Made by a program: the position numbers and the translations under genes. Under the pieces are notes generated by a model. The model had not been told where the DNA came from. It made no database searches and saw nothing but the letters and a program-made list of their open reading frames with translations. Of a DNA stretch of 64,000 nucleotides, positions 48,362-58,411 are shown one piece after another. Within the stretch, counting starts at the first letter, position 1. Every line of letters begins with the position of its first letter. Source of the stretch: Oceanispirochaeta sp963676905 (lineage in GTDB: Bacteria > Spirochaetota > Spirochaetia > DSM-2461); contig CAXXVE010000001.1 in NCBI GenBank assembly GCA_963676905.2, positions 3,100,001 to 3,164,000 on the forward strand. Direction: 5' to 3'.

Positions 48362-49054
48362 TTGAAAGACATATACTATCTCAAGTGGAAAGACAGGTCC
48401 ATGTTCATCTGCGAGCACGAAGGGGAGGCTCTTCTAAAGTCTCTTGAAAGTGAGGAAGCCAGAGTCCTTTTCGGTTCAGACCCCGGTGAAGAGGATCTGA
48501 ACAAGGTGAAGAGCGAACTCAAGGTTTCCATAGAAAAGGCTGTAAACCGGTGGATAAATGATTCCAAATTCCTTCTTCATATGGTTATGGCGGGAGGAGT
48601 CTTCCTTGTGAGCTTCTACTTCCTCTCCTATGTGATCAGAGACCCCCTTCCCATGGTCGATGAGATAATCCTTTCGGTTCTTCTGGGAGGACTGGCATTC
48701 TACAGGCTTAAAAATCAGCAGTATCAGTCGGACAAAGCAATTGAGCGTAAGCTCGAGATGGAGCAGTACCTGCAGTCACTTCCCGTTGAAAAGAGCGGAT
48801 TTCTGATGCAGGTGGAACTCTACCTTGAAAAACTTGGTGATATGGATCACTCAGAGGTTAAAAAAATTATTGATTCGGGAGCCGTTCCCGCATTTTTTAC
48901 TTCCGATAAAAAAGAGATGCTGAAGCTTGTAAAAGCAGCGGAAATCTATAGAAAGAAGATACGTTTTAAAAAAGGCCAGTCAATACCCGGAGAGATTGAA
49001 TACTTGATCAAACAGTTCAGGGCATTTATAAGGTATCACTCGTCGATGGTCTGA
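48362..49054 (+). CDS. Membrane protein of unknown function
   Basis: A 230-residue protein, not assigned. The N-terminal 75 residues are charged (LKSLESEEARVLFGSDPGEEDLNKVKSEL). Two membrane helices follow (FLLHMVMAGGVFLVSFYFLSYVI and MVDEIILSVLLGGLAFYRL, about 70-120). The C-terminal cytoplasmic domain is helical (120-230). Start TTG 48362 is behind GGAGAATCTCA. It follows the TIR-like/ankyrin gene by 11 bp and may be its membrane partner. The 3' end overlaps the convergent UPF0164 gene by 19 bp. Confidence 0.68.
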   Translation: MKDIYYLKWKDRSMFICEHEGEALLKSLESEEARVLFGSDPGEEDLNKVKSELKVSIEKAVNRWINDSKFLLHMVMAGGVFLVSFYFLSYVIRDPLPMVDEIILSVLLGGLAFYRLKNQQYQSDKAIERKLEMEQYLQSLPVEKSGFLMQVELYLEKLGDMDHSEVKKIIDSGAVPAFFTSDKKEMLKLVKAAEIYRKKIRFKKGQSIPGEIEYLIKQFRAFIRYHSSMV

Positions 49055-50286
49055 TTTTCTTCAATTTTTTTGTTCAGGTCCAGGGTCTTGCGGGCGGTTT
49101 CAATCATCTCAACAGCCGGAGTGAAGTCCGGTCTGATCTCGAGGCTCTGCTCCCAGAACTCAATGGCCTTGGTTATCTCTCCGTTGGCATACTCTTCGAG
49201 TCCCTGTAGGTAGAGGAGCTGGGATCGCTCGATTCGGCTCATGCGTCCGAAATCTCCAAGGTTCAGTTTGAGTGCCAGGCTGAACCGGTCCAGCTGGGTG
49301 ACCTGGGTCGTCAGGTCCAGGGTGTAGTTGGCTGTAAGGCTGAATTTTTCAAGATCCAGTGAAGAGCCGACACTGAAGCGGGGCATCCCTGTTTTAATAA
49401 GGAAACCTGTCTGAACTGACAGAAAACTTGTCATGCTGAGGTCCATGCCGGTTGAGTAGCTTATCTTCTCGGCATCGCTTCCATCCAGGTTGAATGGGAT
49501 ATTAACATCAAAGGCCCATGTTAAGGGTCTTATGGGCGAGTAGGCGATACCTGTTGAAATCATTGTAGGCAGGGGGTCCGGGTCGCGTATAAATTCCATC
49601 CCCAGGTTTTTGACAACAACTCCTACTGAGAAGTTTTTATCCCGTGAGCTGAAAAATTTCAGTACATTAAACTGCGATTGAATACCGAAATCCGCCATCA
49701 AAGCCAGGGCGGACTGGTCTGGTGCAATGTTGTAGGGTACACCCCTGTATCCCATCTTCATATTGGCACCCACAGCAATTCCCCGAAAGTAGTAGTCATT
49801 GAGAAATGTGTATCCCATATTCAGGGTGATAATTGTTTCTGTATAGTATCCCGATGAGAAGCTGCCGTCAGAGTTCTGTGCCCTGTCCCCCCAGTCATCA
49901 ATGCCTGTAAAGGGGAGGTAGAGGAATTTACCTCCGATCCCTATTCCGAAGTCGTTCCATCTTGATGTATAGGTTACGCTTTCAAGGTTTGTGTCGGCAA
50001 TCCAGTTATTGTGGTAGAAGGTAAGCTCTGAGTTTTTAATGTAGGAACTTGCAGCAGGATTGGAGTCCAGAAAGCTCGAGTCCGAACTCATAGCCGTAAA
50101 GGCTGTCCCCATACCCTCATACCGGCCTCCCGAAGGGATGGTAAGTGTCAGAAATGAGTTTGTTCCCGCATTGGGGTCGATGCCGAAGAGTTCGCTGATT
50201 CTGGCATAGGTTGTGGACGCGGCATTTCCGGCAAAGAGCAGTGAGGCGGATAAAAATAGAAAGAGGGTAATCGTACCTTTCTTCAT
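49036..50286 (-). CDS. UPF0164 family outer-membrane beta-barrel protein with a C-terminal TPR
   Basis: A 416-residue exported protein (signal GTITLFLFLSASLLFAGNA). The first 330 residues are beta-rich: LTIPSGGRYEGMGTAFTAMSSDSSFLDSNPAASSYIKNSELTFYHNNW is the UPF0164/PorV-like start, and alternating strands run through TNLESVTYTSRW, GIGIGGKFLYLPF and MSTSFLSVQTGFLI-type segments. In spirochaetes such as Treponema pallidum this family is considered outer-membrane barrels of the FadL/PorV class (from memory). The C-terminal QLLYLQGLEEYANGEITKAIEFWEQSLEIRPDFTPAVEMI is one TPR. ATG 50286 is preferred over the GTG one codon upstream. Confidence 0.82.
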   Translation of the reverse strand: MKKGTITLFLFLSASLLFAGNAASTTYARISELFGIDPNAGTNSFLTLTIPSGGRYEGMGTAFTAMSSDSSFLDSNPAASSYIKNSELTFYHNNWIADTNLESVTYTSRWNDFGIGIGGKFLYLPFTGIDDWGDRAQNSDGSFSSGYYTETIITLNMGYTFLNDYYFRGIAVGANMKMGYRGVPYNIAPDQSALALMADFGIQSQFNVLKFFSSRDKNFSVGVVVKNLGMEFIRDPDPLPTMISTGIAYSPIRPLTWAFDVNIPFNLDGSDAEKISYSTGMDLSMTSFLSVQTGFLIKTGMPRFSVGSSLDLEKFSLTANYTLDLTTQVTQLDRFSLALKLNLGDFGRMSRIERSQLLYLQGLEEYANGEITKAIEFWEQSLEIRPDFTPAVEMIETARKTLDLNKKIEENQTIDE

Positions 50287-50397
50287 CACTAAATAATATA
50301 CCTTTGATCCGAGCTTTTTTCCAGATTCGTCCCCATTCTGCCGATAATGTTATAAGATGAAGTTACATTATAAAAATCGGAATTCTGAAGGCCTTAC

Positions 50398-53385
50398 TTG
50401 AAAAGAATATTAAGGGCTATGCTTTTTACAGTTCACTTTTTTCTCATTATACCGTATATGCTTACGGCCCAGGAGGACGACCTCAGAAAGGGGCAGAAGT
50501 ACAGGGAGGTGGAACGTCTCATTGAGATCTATGATTTCAATGGTGCAATCAACATCCTTGTCGATATAGTCCGTGATGATCCCGAAGAGATGGAGCACGC
50601 TCAGCGGCTGATTCAGGATATCAGGCAGAAAAGAGATGAGTTCAATGCAAAGTATGAAGAGCTGATCCGTGTTCTTTTTGAGGAAAATGACTATGAACAG
50701 GGACTTCAGATCATCAGTGAACTCGAAGATATGGACCAGAACCCCAACACGGCTACTTCAGAGTCACTGACAAGTGCCCGTATTTCTGCTGAGCTTATCT
50801 ATTTCAGGCTCCTTTTCAATGAAATTATGGACAGGGCCATTGTTCAGATCAATGCCGGTAATTATAACAATGCCGTTGATATATACAGAACTGGTTTTGA
50901 GCTGCACAAGAGGACGTACAACGAGAGGAATTACGGGGATATCATCAAAGGTCCCGTAGACAGCAATCTGGGCATACTTCTCTCTTCTCTTACCAATTTT
51001 ACAGTCAATTACAACATCCTCAGCAAGTATTCACCGGCAGATCTGACCTCCTCGGTTGAACGGAATGAAGTGATTACTCCTGAACTGATGGCCGATATTA
51101 GTACATTTCAGCAGCTCCGCAACTCCGTATGGAAGGCCGCCTATGTTTTTGAACATCAGAATACCCTTCTGGGAGAGATAAACGAGGAGGTCCGTGAGGA
51201 CTTCTTTCTCAGTTTTGCAAACCGTCTTATTCTGGGCCGTCTTGAAACCCGTTATGACGAAGGGCTCATAAAGGCCTTTGATGAGTACTGGAACAGCGCT
51301 TTTATTCCTCTGCAGGAGGGGGTTGGAGCCAAGCTTGAGGAAACCCTTGCCCGGGGTACCCGTCAGTTTGAGGCCTCCCAATGGGCAGAGGCCAACAACA
51401 GCTTCAGCGAAGCCTCCTACTGGGCCGGGGTAGCGGTACAGATGACGGACAGCTGGTCTTCCCTTGTCAATCTGGATGATTCCATGTCTCTTTATCCCGG
51501 TGCTCAGAGGGTGATGAGGCGCGAGTACCCCCATCTTGAGAACAGCAAGATCAGGGGCAGGATTGCCGACATGATGGCTGATCTGAGTATCTACCGCTCC
51601 TATCTTGATGAGTATGGCCAGTATGACAGTGAAGATCTTGAGCAGATGAATGAACGTCGGGCCCTTCTTGCAAATGAAACATCAACACTAGAGCTGATGA
51701 GTGAAGACTGGAGCGGGTTTATTTCCCGCTACAACAGGGATATTCTCTATACTGACAGTTTTGCTTCATCTCAGAACAGTATTCTTTCAGGCAGGTTCAG
51801 AAGCGGCATAAACGACTACAGGAACCTGAATGGTACTATCGCCCTCGACTCTGCGGACCTTGAAATTCTGCCTCTTGAAACCGAATATGCCATGATGAGC
51901 GGTTCTCTGGATCGTTCGCTGGCTCTGATGCAGGGGATTCCTCCCGAAGATGCTGAAGAGGGAGACCTTACGGTGCTTCTTGTATACCCGGAGCAGAGCT
52001 ATGCCATTATTGAGACCCTGAAAGAGAGGAACCAGGCTCTGAACAGCAGAGTTTCCGATTTCAAGACAAGATATCAGGCTATAAGAAATGAGATACCCCA
52101 GAAAGAGGCAATGGCCCGGTATATTGGACGTGCGGAAGCCCTCCTTTTGAATCTGGAGGATCAGCTGAGGGATTATGACAGGGAACAAAGGCGGGCCGAT
52201 CAGAATATGGCCAATGCCGAGCGCTATCTCAATGAGGGTGAGTTCCGGTTTACACGGTCAAGGCAGGCTATGAATGCCAGAAACTTCCCCGAAGCCGTAC
52301 AGCAGCTGACAACGGCTCAGGAACTCTTTGTTCAGGCCCTGTCCTACAATGAGGAAATTGCAAACAGGGCGGACCTTGACCGGAGAATTGCGGATCTTCA
52401 GGCGGAGATCCTTGCCGAAGAGAACAGGGAAGTAATCCGTTATGTTCGTGAAAATGTAAACAGCGGAAAAAGTCTCTATCTTCAGGGGCTTTATGCTCAA
52501 AGTGAAATTGTACTTCTCAGGGCTGAAAACCGATGGTATACGACCAATACAGACCCCAATAACGAGATCAACTACTGGCTGAACCTTGTACGGGCGGCTC
52601 TCTCTGTCGAGTCGGGCAGAACCATCGAAGAGACGGAACCCCTGTATGTCGAGATGACCCAGTTTCTCAATCTTGCCTACACAAACTTTGAAGCCGGTAA
52701 CAGCCTGATACAGAGAGGAAACAGACAGGAGGGTATGGCTCTCCTTGATAAGGCGGATCAGAACCTTAACGAAATCCTCATTCCCATGCCCCTGAATCAG
52801 CAGGCCAGTGTTCTGAAGCTGCGGATTCAGCAGCTCAGAGACCCCGACCTTTTCAGAGTAACCTTTGAAGAGAAGTTCAACTCTGCAGTCAGCAGGATGA
52901 GGTCGGAGCCCGACATTTCCTATATTGACCTGAAGGACCTGTCGGCAATACAACCTGATTATCCCGGAATGCAGAGAGCCCTCTACAATGTCGAGATTAT
53001 ACTGGGCATCCGGATTCCGCCACCCGATCCCAGGGCGCTGGCGGAGAGTCAGGATCTTTATGAGCGGGCCTTCGCCATTGTCGAGGGGAATATAAGGTCT
53101 CAGTTTCCAGTTGCCCTGACACAGCTGGACCGCGCCATTGAACTGAATCCTGAGAACAGCGCCGCCATTGAGCTGAAGGACAGAATCCAGCTTGATGCAG
53201 GAGGCCAGACGGCTATTGTTTTATCATCTTCTGATAATGCCCGCTTCAAAGCTGCCGAAGAGAAATATATAAATGGTGAATATTTTGAAGCCTATGCTAT
53301 AGTTCAGCAGCTTCTGCAGGATGAGAAGACAGCTTCCTATCCTCCGCTGCAGGACCTGAAAAGGAGAATTGAATCAAACTTCTGA
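50398..53385 (+). CDS. Exported 995-residue repeat protein with TPR-like helices
   Basis: Not assigned to a named family. A signal sequence (AMLFTVHFFLIIPYMLTAQ) is followed by nearly 970 residues of helical, charged repeats. TPR-like units are EVERLIEIYDFNGAINILVDIVRDDPEEMEHAQRLI near the start and SQFPVALTQLDRAIELNPENSAAIELKDRI near the end. The middle has long helices rich in Glu, Arg and Gln (for example NYNNAVDIYRTGFELHKR, RYLNEGEFRFTRSRQAMNARNF). It is likely a periplasmic scaffold. Start is TTG 50398. It lies just before, and overlaps in leader region with, the SpoIIE-type phosphatase gene, and is divergent from the UPF0164 gene; the trio recurs in spirochaetes as I recall. Confidence 0.77.
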   Translation: MKRILRAMLFTVHFFLIIPYMLTAQEDDLRKGQKYREVERLIEIYDFNGAINILVDIVRDDPEEMEHAQRLIQDIRQKRDEFNAKYEELIRVLFEENDYEQGLQIISELEDMDQNPNTATSESLTSARISAELIYFRLLFNEIMDRAIVQINAGNYNNAVDIYRTGFELHKRTYNERNYGDIIKGPVDSNLGILLSSLTNFTVNYNILSKYSPADLTSSVERNEVITPELMADISTFQQLRNSVWKAAYVFEHQNTLLGEINEEVREDFFLSFANRLILGRLETRYDEGLIKAFDEYWNSAFIPLQEGVGAKLEETLARGTRQFEASQWAEANNSFSEASYWAGVAVQMTDSWSSLVNLDDSMSLYPGAQRVMRREYPHLENSKIRGRIADMMADLSIYRSYLDEYGQYDSEDLEQMNERRALLANETSTLELMSEDWSGFISRYNRDILYTDSFASSQNSILSGRFRSGINDYRNLNGTIALDSADLEILPLETEYAMMSGSLDRSLALMQGIPPEDAEEGDLTVLLVYPEQSYAIIETLKERNQALNSRVSDFKTRYQAIRNEIPQKEAMARYIGRAEALLLNLEDQLRDYDREQRRADQNMANAERYLNEGEFRFTRSRQAMNARNFPEAVQQLTTAQELFVQALSYNEEIANRADLDRRIADLQAEILAEENREVIRYVRENVNSGKSLYLQGLYAQSEIVLLRAENRWYTTNTDPNNEINYWLNLVRAALSVESGRTIEETEPLYVEMTQFLNLAYTNFEAGNSLIQRGNRQEGMALLDKADQNLNEILIPMPLNQQASVLKLRIQQLRDPDLFRVTFEEKFNSAVSRMRSEPDISYIDLKDLSAIQPDYPGMQRALYNVEIILGIRIPPPDPRALAESQDLYERAFAIVEGNIRSQFPVALTQLDRAIELNPENSAAIELKDRIQLDAGGQTAIVLSSSDNARFKAAEEKYINGEYFEAYAIVQQLLQDEKTASYPPLQDLKRRIESNF

Positions 53386-56300
53386 AGCCTCTCATCCTCT
53401 ACAGTATTATCAGCCTTCTCATGATAGCCGCCCCCTTTACAGCAGCGGCACAGGACTTTTACTGGGAAAACCCAATGATGGTCCGTACTGCTCAGGGCTT
53501 TTACCCCCAGGTCATCTCCTCTGATAAGGGGTATATCCTCTCTGCCTGGCAGGAGTATGCCGGTGACGACAGGGTTTCGATTGTAGGCAGTGTATCAGAA
53601 GACGGAACTTCATGGTCAGAGCCTTTTTCCCTCATACAGGAGTTTGAGTACACCGGAGAGGACAAAGTTTCTTTGTTCACTATGGCCCAGGACAGTGAGG
53701 GAAATCCCGTAATTGCCCTTACAAGTTCAGAAACAAGTATTTCTATCTACAGAATGGATGATCCCGGTTATCCAATGAGTCTGGTCTCATCCATCAATAC
53801 CGACAATACTGCTGTTGTTGCCAGGATCTTCAGGCGGTCGGACAAATCACTTATGCTGTTTATGACAGGTAAAGTCACTCTGGCATCAGGAACTGATGCC
53901 CTCTCTATCTATTACGCTGAGTCCGGGAGTGGAGAAGAGTGGACAAGGCCGCGGCACTTCGTGAATGATCCTGAACTGAAGCAGAACTTTCTTCCCCAGT
54001 ACGGATTTGACTCTTCCGGAGAGTATGTTGTCTTTCAGTCTCTCTTCACAGGTGCCCGAAACACTTATCAGATTTACTTTAAACACCGCCGTCCGGGAGG
54101 GGAGTGGTCCGATGAAGTTCTTGTCACCTCATATAGCGAGTACCAGAATGGTGAAAACTATGAATTTAACCAGTACGATAACCAGAGACCCCATCTGGCT
54201 GTTGAAAACGGCAGGGTCCACCTTGTCTGGGAACGACGTCTGGCGCGGTCACAGCCCCAGATTCAGTATGCTGTGCTTGATACCGACGGAAATATAGTTG
54301 AGGACCCTGAGCAGATCTCCCGGGGCAGTTATTTTACAGCATCCCCCCGGGTGCTGAGACGGGATGGTGAAACACTGATCCTCTGGTTTGACAATAGAAA
54401 CAACAACCAGGTGGTGATGGCCCAGAGAAACGGTATCTTCTGGCAGTCTAAAGTTCTGAGCCTCGTCAACGGCGACTCCACCTATGCCAGGTGGCTTGAG
54501 CACAATGGAAACCTCTCTGTATTCTGGGAAAATCAGTATCAGGGAAACAGGAATGTCGTGATTCTTAATCCCGACAGGACCGCTCCTCTGCCTATTATAA
54601 GAACCGTGAACTTCAATAGCGGCGGACGGCAGTCGGAGGATCAGGTTGTGATAACCTGGCGGCGGCCCGTTGACTCTTCGGGAATCGAAGGATTTTCCTA
54701 TGTTTTTGACAGGAATCCTGACACCGAGCCTGACAGAGACCGGGACTATATCGATCTGAGAGAGAGAACAGGAACCTTCCGTGCAACAGAAGACGGAACC
54801 TGGTACTTTCATATAGCTCTTGTTGATTATGCAGGCAACTGGTCTGAAACGGTTCATATCGATATTACAAGAGATACAGTGCCTCCTGACAGAGTCCGGT
54901 TCAATAAACCCCTGACAGACGCCCTGGGTTATCTTATAAGCAATACCTTTACTCTCACATGGTCTTCTGAAGATGAAAATCTGGGCGGTTACAGTTATGC
55001 CTTCCACTTTCTGGGAGAAGATGCTGACTTTATTGACCCCTCCAGGCTGGACCTGCCCTCACCGCCCATGACAGTTCAGACTGTCAGTCCTGCTGTGCAG
55101 TATAACAACAGAGACAATGGACACTGGGCATTGTCTGTCTGCGCTTTTGACGATGTGGGAAACAGGAGCGAGCCCGCAGTGCTTCTGTTCAGGACAAACA
55201 AATATATTCCAGTTACCTATATCAGCGATGTTCAGACAAGACGGGATGATCTGGAGCGGGTTGTTCTCACTATAGTGGGCCGGGGATTCAATGCCGGCGG
55301 CGACGTAAGACGCGTTGTTGTTGATCGCGACGGAAGGGCTCCATGGGATTATGAGTTCCTGTCCGGTGAGTTTGACGTTGTCTCTGACAGAGTCATCAGG
55401 GGTCCTGTTGTTGAAGTTCTTGAAGACGGCAGCTACCTCGTAGGTGTGGAGCATCCCCAGCGCGGATTTGCCTTCTCCAGGGGACGGCTCAGACTTGACT
55501 CCACCGGAACAGTGCGTTTCGGAGATTTTACTTATGACTACAGTACATTCTGGCTCCCCGTTGAGATGGGACGTGTACTGTTTAATCTGAACAGCCTGCT
55601 GTTCTATATGCTTATTGTTCTGCTTTTTCTTGTAATTGCTGTCTCTGCCTGGCAGATATACAGACTTACAAGGGAGTCGGCCCATCTTGAAGATGATGTG
55701 AGGTCTCTTATAGAGGGGACTCCCATGAGAAGCGAACTCAGTAAAGAGAGGTTGAAGATAATGAAACAGAAAGGAATGGGACTCAGACTGAAATTCACTC
55801 TGGCCCTGTTAACCCTGATCCTGGCGGTAATTATGCTTATCTCCCTGTTTTTGGGGAACTACATGATCAACACACAGAAAGACAATCTCTCGGAAGGTCT
55901 CTACGACAAGAGCTCCCTTCTGCTCGAAACCCTCACAACCAGTGCAAGAACCTATCTGCCCACCCAGAACAGACTGGAACTGGGTCTTCTTCCCAATACG
56001 ATCCGGGCCATGGGTGATGCCGTAAGCACAACAATCACAGGACAGGGAGCCAACGATCCCGAGGTATTCAACTATATATGGAGTTCCAACAACCCGGATA
56101 TAGAGAAGTATCAGGAGTTTCCCGTTTCAGTTGATGAGAACAGAGTTGAGTATCCAGCCTTCTGGACTCCTGAAGTAGTTGACTCTTTTGATGGAAGATA
56201 CAAAGACGGCGACAGCTACAGTTTTGAAGAGTATGAAGAAGCTGACCGCGACCTGATATACGAGCTGCTCTCAGAATCCGGTCTACTCGGCCGCTTTGAA

Positions 56301-58100
56301 CCGGGGGTAACCAGAATTGATGATGCCCTGTCTGCGGATATTTCCCTTCTTGAAGAGGAGATCAATACAAGAGCCAGAGAACTTATCGGTGATCAGAGCA
56401 GCCAGTTGGACCAGCTCTCTGAAGACGCCGTGCGCCTGGCCCTCAGAGGGGATCAGGCATCACTGGATGAGCTGGCTGTAATACAGGAGACCATCAGCCG
56501 TATTGAGACAGAGATCAATGACAAGCTGCTGACTCTTTCAAACGTAGTGCAGACATGGCCTGAGTTCAATGTGAATACACTCTCCGATGATCAGACTGTC
56601 TATACCTTCTACAAACCGATTGTATACCGGAACCGTGGAAGAGACAGCTATTTCAGAGGGGTCGTACGGCTTGATATCTCAATCAACAGTATTCTTGAAG
56701 GTATTGTGGATACAAGAAGCAACATCGTCAGAATTACACTGATCATATCCCTGCTGGCCCTTGCCGGCGGACTTGCAGGTGCGCTGCTGCTGGCCCAGAC
56801 AATGATCAACCCCATCCGTAAACTGGTACAGGGGGTCGAGAGGGTCAGAGACACCCAGGATATGACAAAGCTTGCAGATTACACGATTGAGACGGGGACC
56901 AGGGATGAGCTCTTCGAACTTGCAAATACATTCAATCAGATGACCAAAGGACTTGTTGTCGCCGCAAAGGCCAACCAGGAACTGATACTCGGTAAGGAAA
57001 TTCAGAAGAAATTCATACCTCTTGAAACACTTCAGGTGGGTGACAGAAAGCTCTCCACCGGAGAAGAGGAGAACGATCAGGCACACTTCTTCGGGTATTA
57101 TGAAGGGGCAAAGGGTGTATCGGGAGACTACTTCGACTTCAGAAAACTTGACAGTAAACACTATGCAGTAATCAAGTGTGATATCTCCGGAAAGGGTATT
57201 TCCGCGGCGCTTATCATGGTTGAGGTAGCAACGATCTTTATCGACTTCTGCTCCAAACTGAATATTCAAAGAGATGGAATACATCTTGATAAACTTGTTT
57301 ACAGTATCAATGACCTTCTGGAGCAGGTTGGTTTCAAGGGCCGTTTTGCTGCATTTATCATTCAGGTTGTAAATATTGAAACCGGAGAAGTCTGGATGTG
57401 CCATGCCGGTGACAAGAATGTCTACTACTACGACGGAGTCCAGAGGAAAATGCTTCTTAAGGAGCTCAATGAATCGCCTGCAGCCGGTGTATTCCCATCA
57501 TTTATGGTCGATGGGCCCCAGGCCTTCAGGCAGACCAAGCATATACTGAAAAGCGGAGATATCCTCTTTCTTTTTACCGATGGTATCGAAGAGGCTCAGC
57601 GTCACTTCAGGACACCCGACTACAAGCTGATGGACTGTGACGGCAGCTGCGATATGTCCCTGGTTGGAGACGAAGGCTATGATTCACACAAACAGGGTGA
57701 GGATTTTGAAGAGCTTGGTATCCCCAGAATGGAACAGATTATAGAATCGGCGCTTCATAGAGAAAGCTATGAACTCTTTCAGTACCATAAACCAGATCCT
57801 GATCTGAAACTGAATTTTGATTTTACAGAGTGCGACGGAACCATGAAAGAAGCTGTTCTTGCCCTTGTTTCGGTTGAAAAGGTCTTCCGTCTTGTTCCGG
57901 ACCCTTCAGCAGGTCCCAATGACAGGATCAGGATTGACAACAAAATCGACGATTTTCTCAAGGCACACTTTGTTCAGTACAGGGACTACTTTAAATACCC
58001 CATACCCGATGAGGAATATCCCGAATACACTTACTACTCACATCTGAAGGAAGATGAACAGTTCGATGACCTCACGGTACTTGGAATTCACAAAAAATAA
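53373..58100 (+). CDS. Membrane-bound SpoIIE-type serine phosphatase with sialidase-like extracellular domain
   Basis: About 1575 residues. A large outside part has repeated beta-propeller-like segments (YSEYQNGENYEFNQYDNQRPHLAVENG, DGETLILWFDNRNNNQ) and two Ig/FnIII-like domains (to about 720). Membrane helices lie near 720-745, 790-815 and 1103-1128 (ATG numbering), with HAMP after the last and a PP2C/SpoIIE domain from about 1210: GDYFDFRKLDSKHYAVIKCDISGKGISAALIM, CHAGDKNVYYYDG, LFLFTDGIEEAQ. It probably removes phosphate from an anti-sigma antagonist. No ATG, GTG or TTG lies between the stop at 53370 and ATG 53421. The frame from ATC 53373 gives a proper signal peptide (KLLKPLILYSIISLLMIAA) and has AAGGAG with 6-base spacing. 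If ATG 53421 is used the signal peptide is cut in half. Confidence 0.85.
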   Translation: MKLLKPLILYSIISLLMIAAPFTAAAQDFYWENPMMVRTAQGFYPQVISSDKGYILSAWQEYAGDDRVSIVGSVSEDGTSWSEPFSLIQEFEYTGEDKVSLFTMAQDSEGNPVIALTSSETSISIYRMDDPGYPMSLVSSINTDNTAVVARIFRRSDKSLMLFMTGKVTLASGTDALSIYYAESGSGEEWTRPRHFVNDPELKQNFLPQYGFDSSGEYVVFQSLFTGARNTYQIYFKHRRPGGEWSDEVLVTSYSEYQNGENYEFNQYDNQRPHLAVENGRVHLVWERRLARSQPQIQYAVLDTDGNIVEDPEQISRGSYFTASPRVLRRDGETLILWFDNRNNNQVVMAQRNGIFWQSKVLSLVNGDSTYARWLEHNGNLSVFWENQYQGNRNVVILNPDRTAPLPIIRTVNFNSGGRQSEDQVVITWRRPVDSSGIEGFSYVFDRNPDTEPDRDRDYIDLRERTGTFRATEDGTWYFHIALVDYAGNWSETVHIDITRDTVPPDRVRFNKPLTDALGYLISNTFTLTWSSEDENLGGYSYAFHFLGEDADFIDPSRLDLPSPPMTVQTVSPAVQYNNRDNGHWALSVCAFDDVGNRSEPAVLLFRTNKYIPVTYISDVQTRRDDLERVVLTIVGRGFNAGGDVRRVVVDRDGRAPWDYEFLSGEFDVVSDRVIRGPVVEVLEDGSYLVGVEHPQRGFAFSRGRLRLDSTGTVRFGDFTYDYSTFWLPVEMGRVLFNLNSLLFYMLIVLLFLVIAVSAWQIYRLTRESAHLEDDVRSLIEGTPMRSELSKERLKIMKQKGMGLRLKFTLALLTLILAVIMLISLFLGNYMINTQKDNLSEGLYDKSSLLLETLTTSARTYLPTQNRLELGLLPNTIRAMGDAVSTTITGQGANDPEVFNYIWSSNNPDIEKYQEFPVSVDENRVEYPAFWTPEVVDSFDGRYKDGDSYSFEEYEEADRDLIYELLSESGLLGRFEPGVTRIDDALSADISLLEEEINTRARELIGDQSSQLDQLSEDAVRLALRGDQASLDELAVIQETISRIETEINDKLLTLSNVVQTWPEFNVNTLSDDQTVYTFYKPIVYRNRGRDSYFRGVVRLDISINSILEGIVDTRSNIVRITLIISLLALAGGLAGALLLAQTMINPIRKLVQGVERVRDTQDMTKLADYTIETGTRDELFELANTFNQMTKGLVVAAKANQELILGKEIQKKFIPLETLQVGDRKLSTGEEENDQAHFFGYYEGAKGVSGDYFDFRKLDSKHYAVIKCDISGKGISAALIMVEVATIFIDFCSKLNIQRDGIHLDKLVYSINDLLEQVGFKGRFAAFIIQVVNIETGEVWMCHAGDKNVYYYDGVQRKMLLKELNESPAAGVFPSFMVDGPQAFRQTKHILKSGDILFLFTDGIEEAQRHFRTPDYKLMDCDGSCDMSLVGDEGYDSHKQGEDFEELGIPRMEQIIESALHRESYELFQYHKPDPDLKLNFDFTECDGTMKEAVLALVSVEKVFRLVPDPSAGPNDRIRIDNKIDDFLKAHFVQYRDYFKYPIPDEEYPEYTYYSHLKEDEQFDDLTVLGIHKK

Positions 58101-58411
58101 TGGGTTTCTACTGTGAAAACTGCGGTGAAGAGGTAAAGAGGAACTCAGGCAGCTGTCCCTCCTGCGGTGTAAAGTTCAAGGCGGTCCGCTGTCCGGCATG
58201 CTCTTACACTGATAAAGCAGAATTCTTTAAGGGAGGATGTCCAAGATGCGGATATTTGGCTCCCCGGGAGGATCGTAAAGGAATGAGTTCTGAGAAAACA
58301 CCAGTAAGAAAACGCAGAAGCCTTCTGGATCTGGTACCATCCTCAGCTCTCTGGGCCGCGGGGATTCTTCTACTTTTGATGCTTGTACTTATTCTGAATC
58401 TGCTAAAATAA
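58100..58411 (+). CDS. Zinc-ribbon membrane protein
   Basis: A 103-residue protein with two zinc-ribbon Cys sets: YCENCGEEVKRNSGSCPSCGVKF (CxxC and CxxC) and CPACSYTDKAEFFKGGCPRCGY. A C-terminal membrane helix (ALWAAGILLLLMLVLILNLL, about 80-100) ends the protein. It starts on the last base of the phosphatase stop (TAATG), so it is translated with it. A role as a small regulator or assembly factor near the phosphatase is inferred from coupling only. The 3' end overlaps the convergent gene by 9 bp. Confidence 0.84.
   Translation: MGFYCENCGEEVKRNSGSCPSCGVKFKAVRCPACSYTDKAEFFKGGCPRCGYLAPREDRKGMSSEKTPVRKRRSLLDLVPSSALWAAGILLLLMLVLILNLLK

Noticed and set aside
54249..55685. Two long minus-strand frames inside the phosphatase gene
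   Set aside because: The plus strand frame is continuous with clear beta-domain, HAMP and PP2C motifs; the antisense frames have no domain or start signal.
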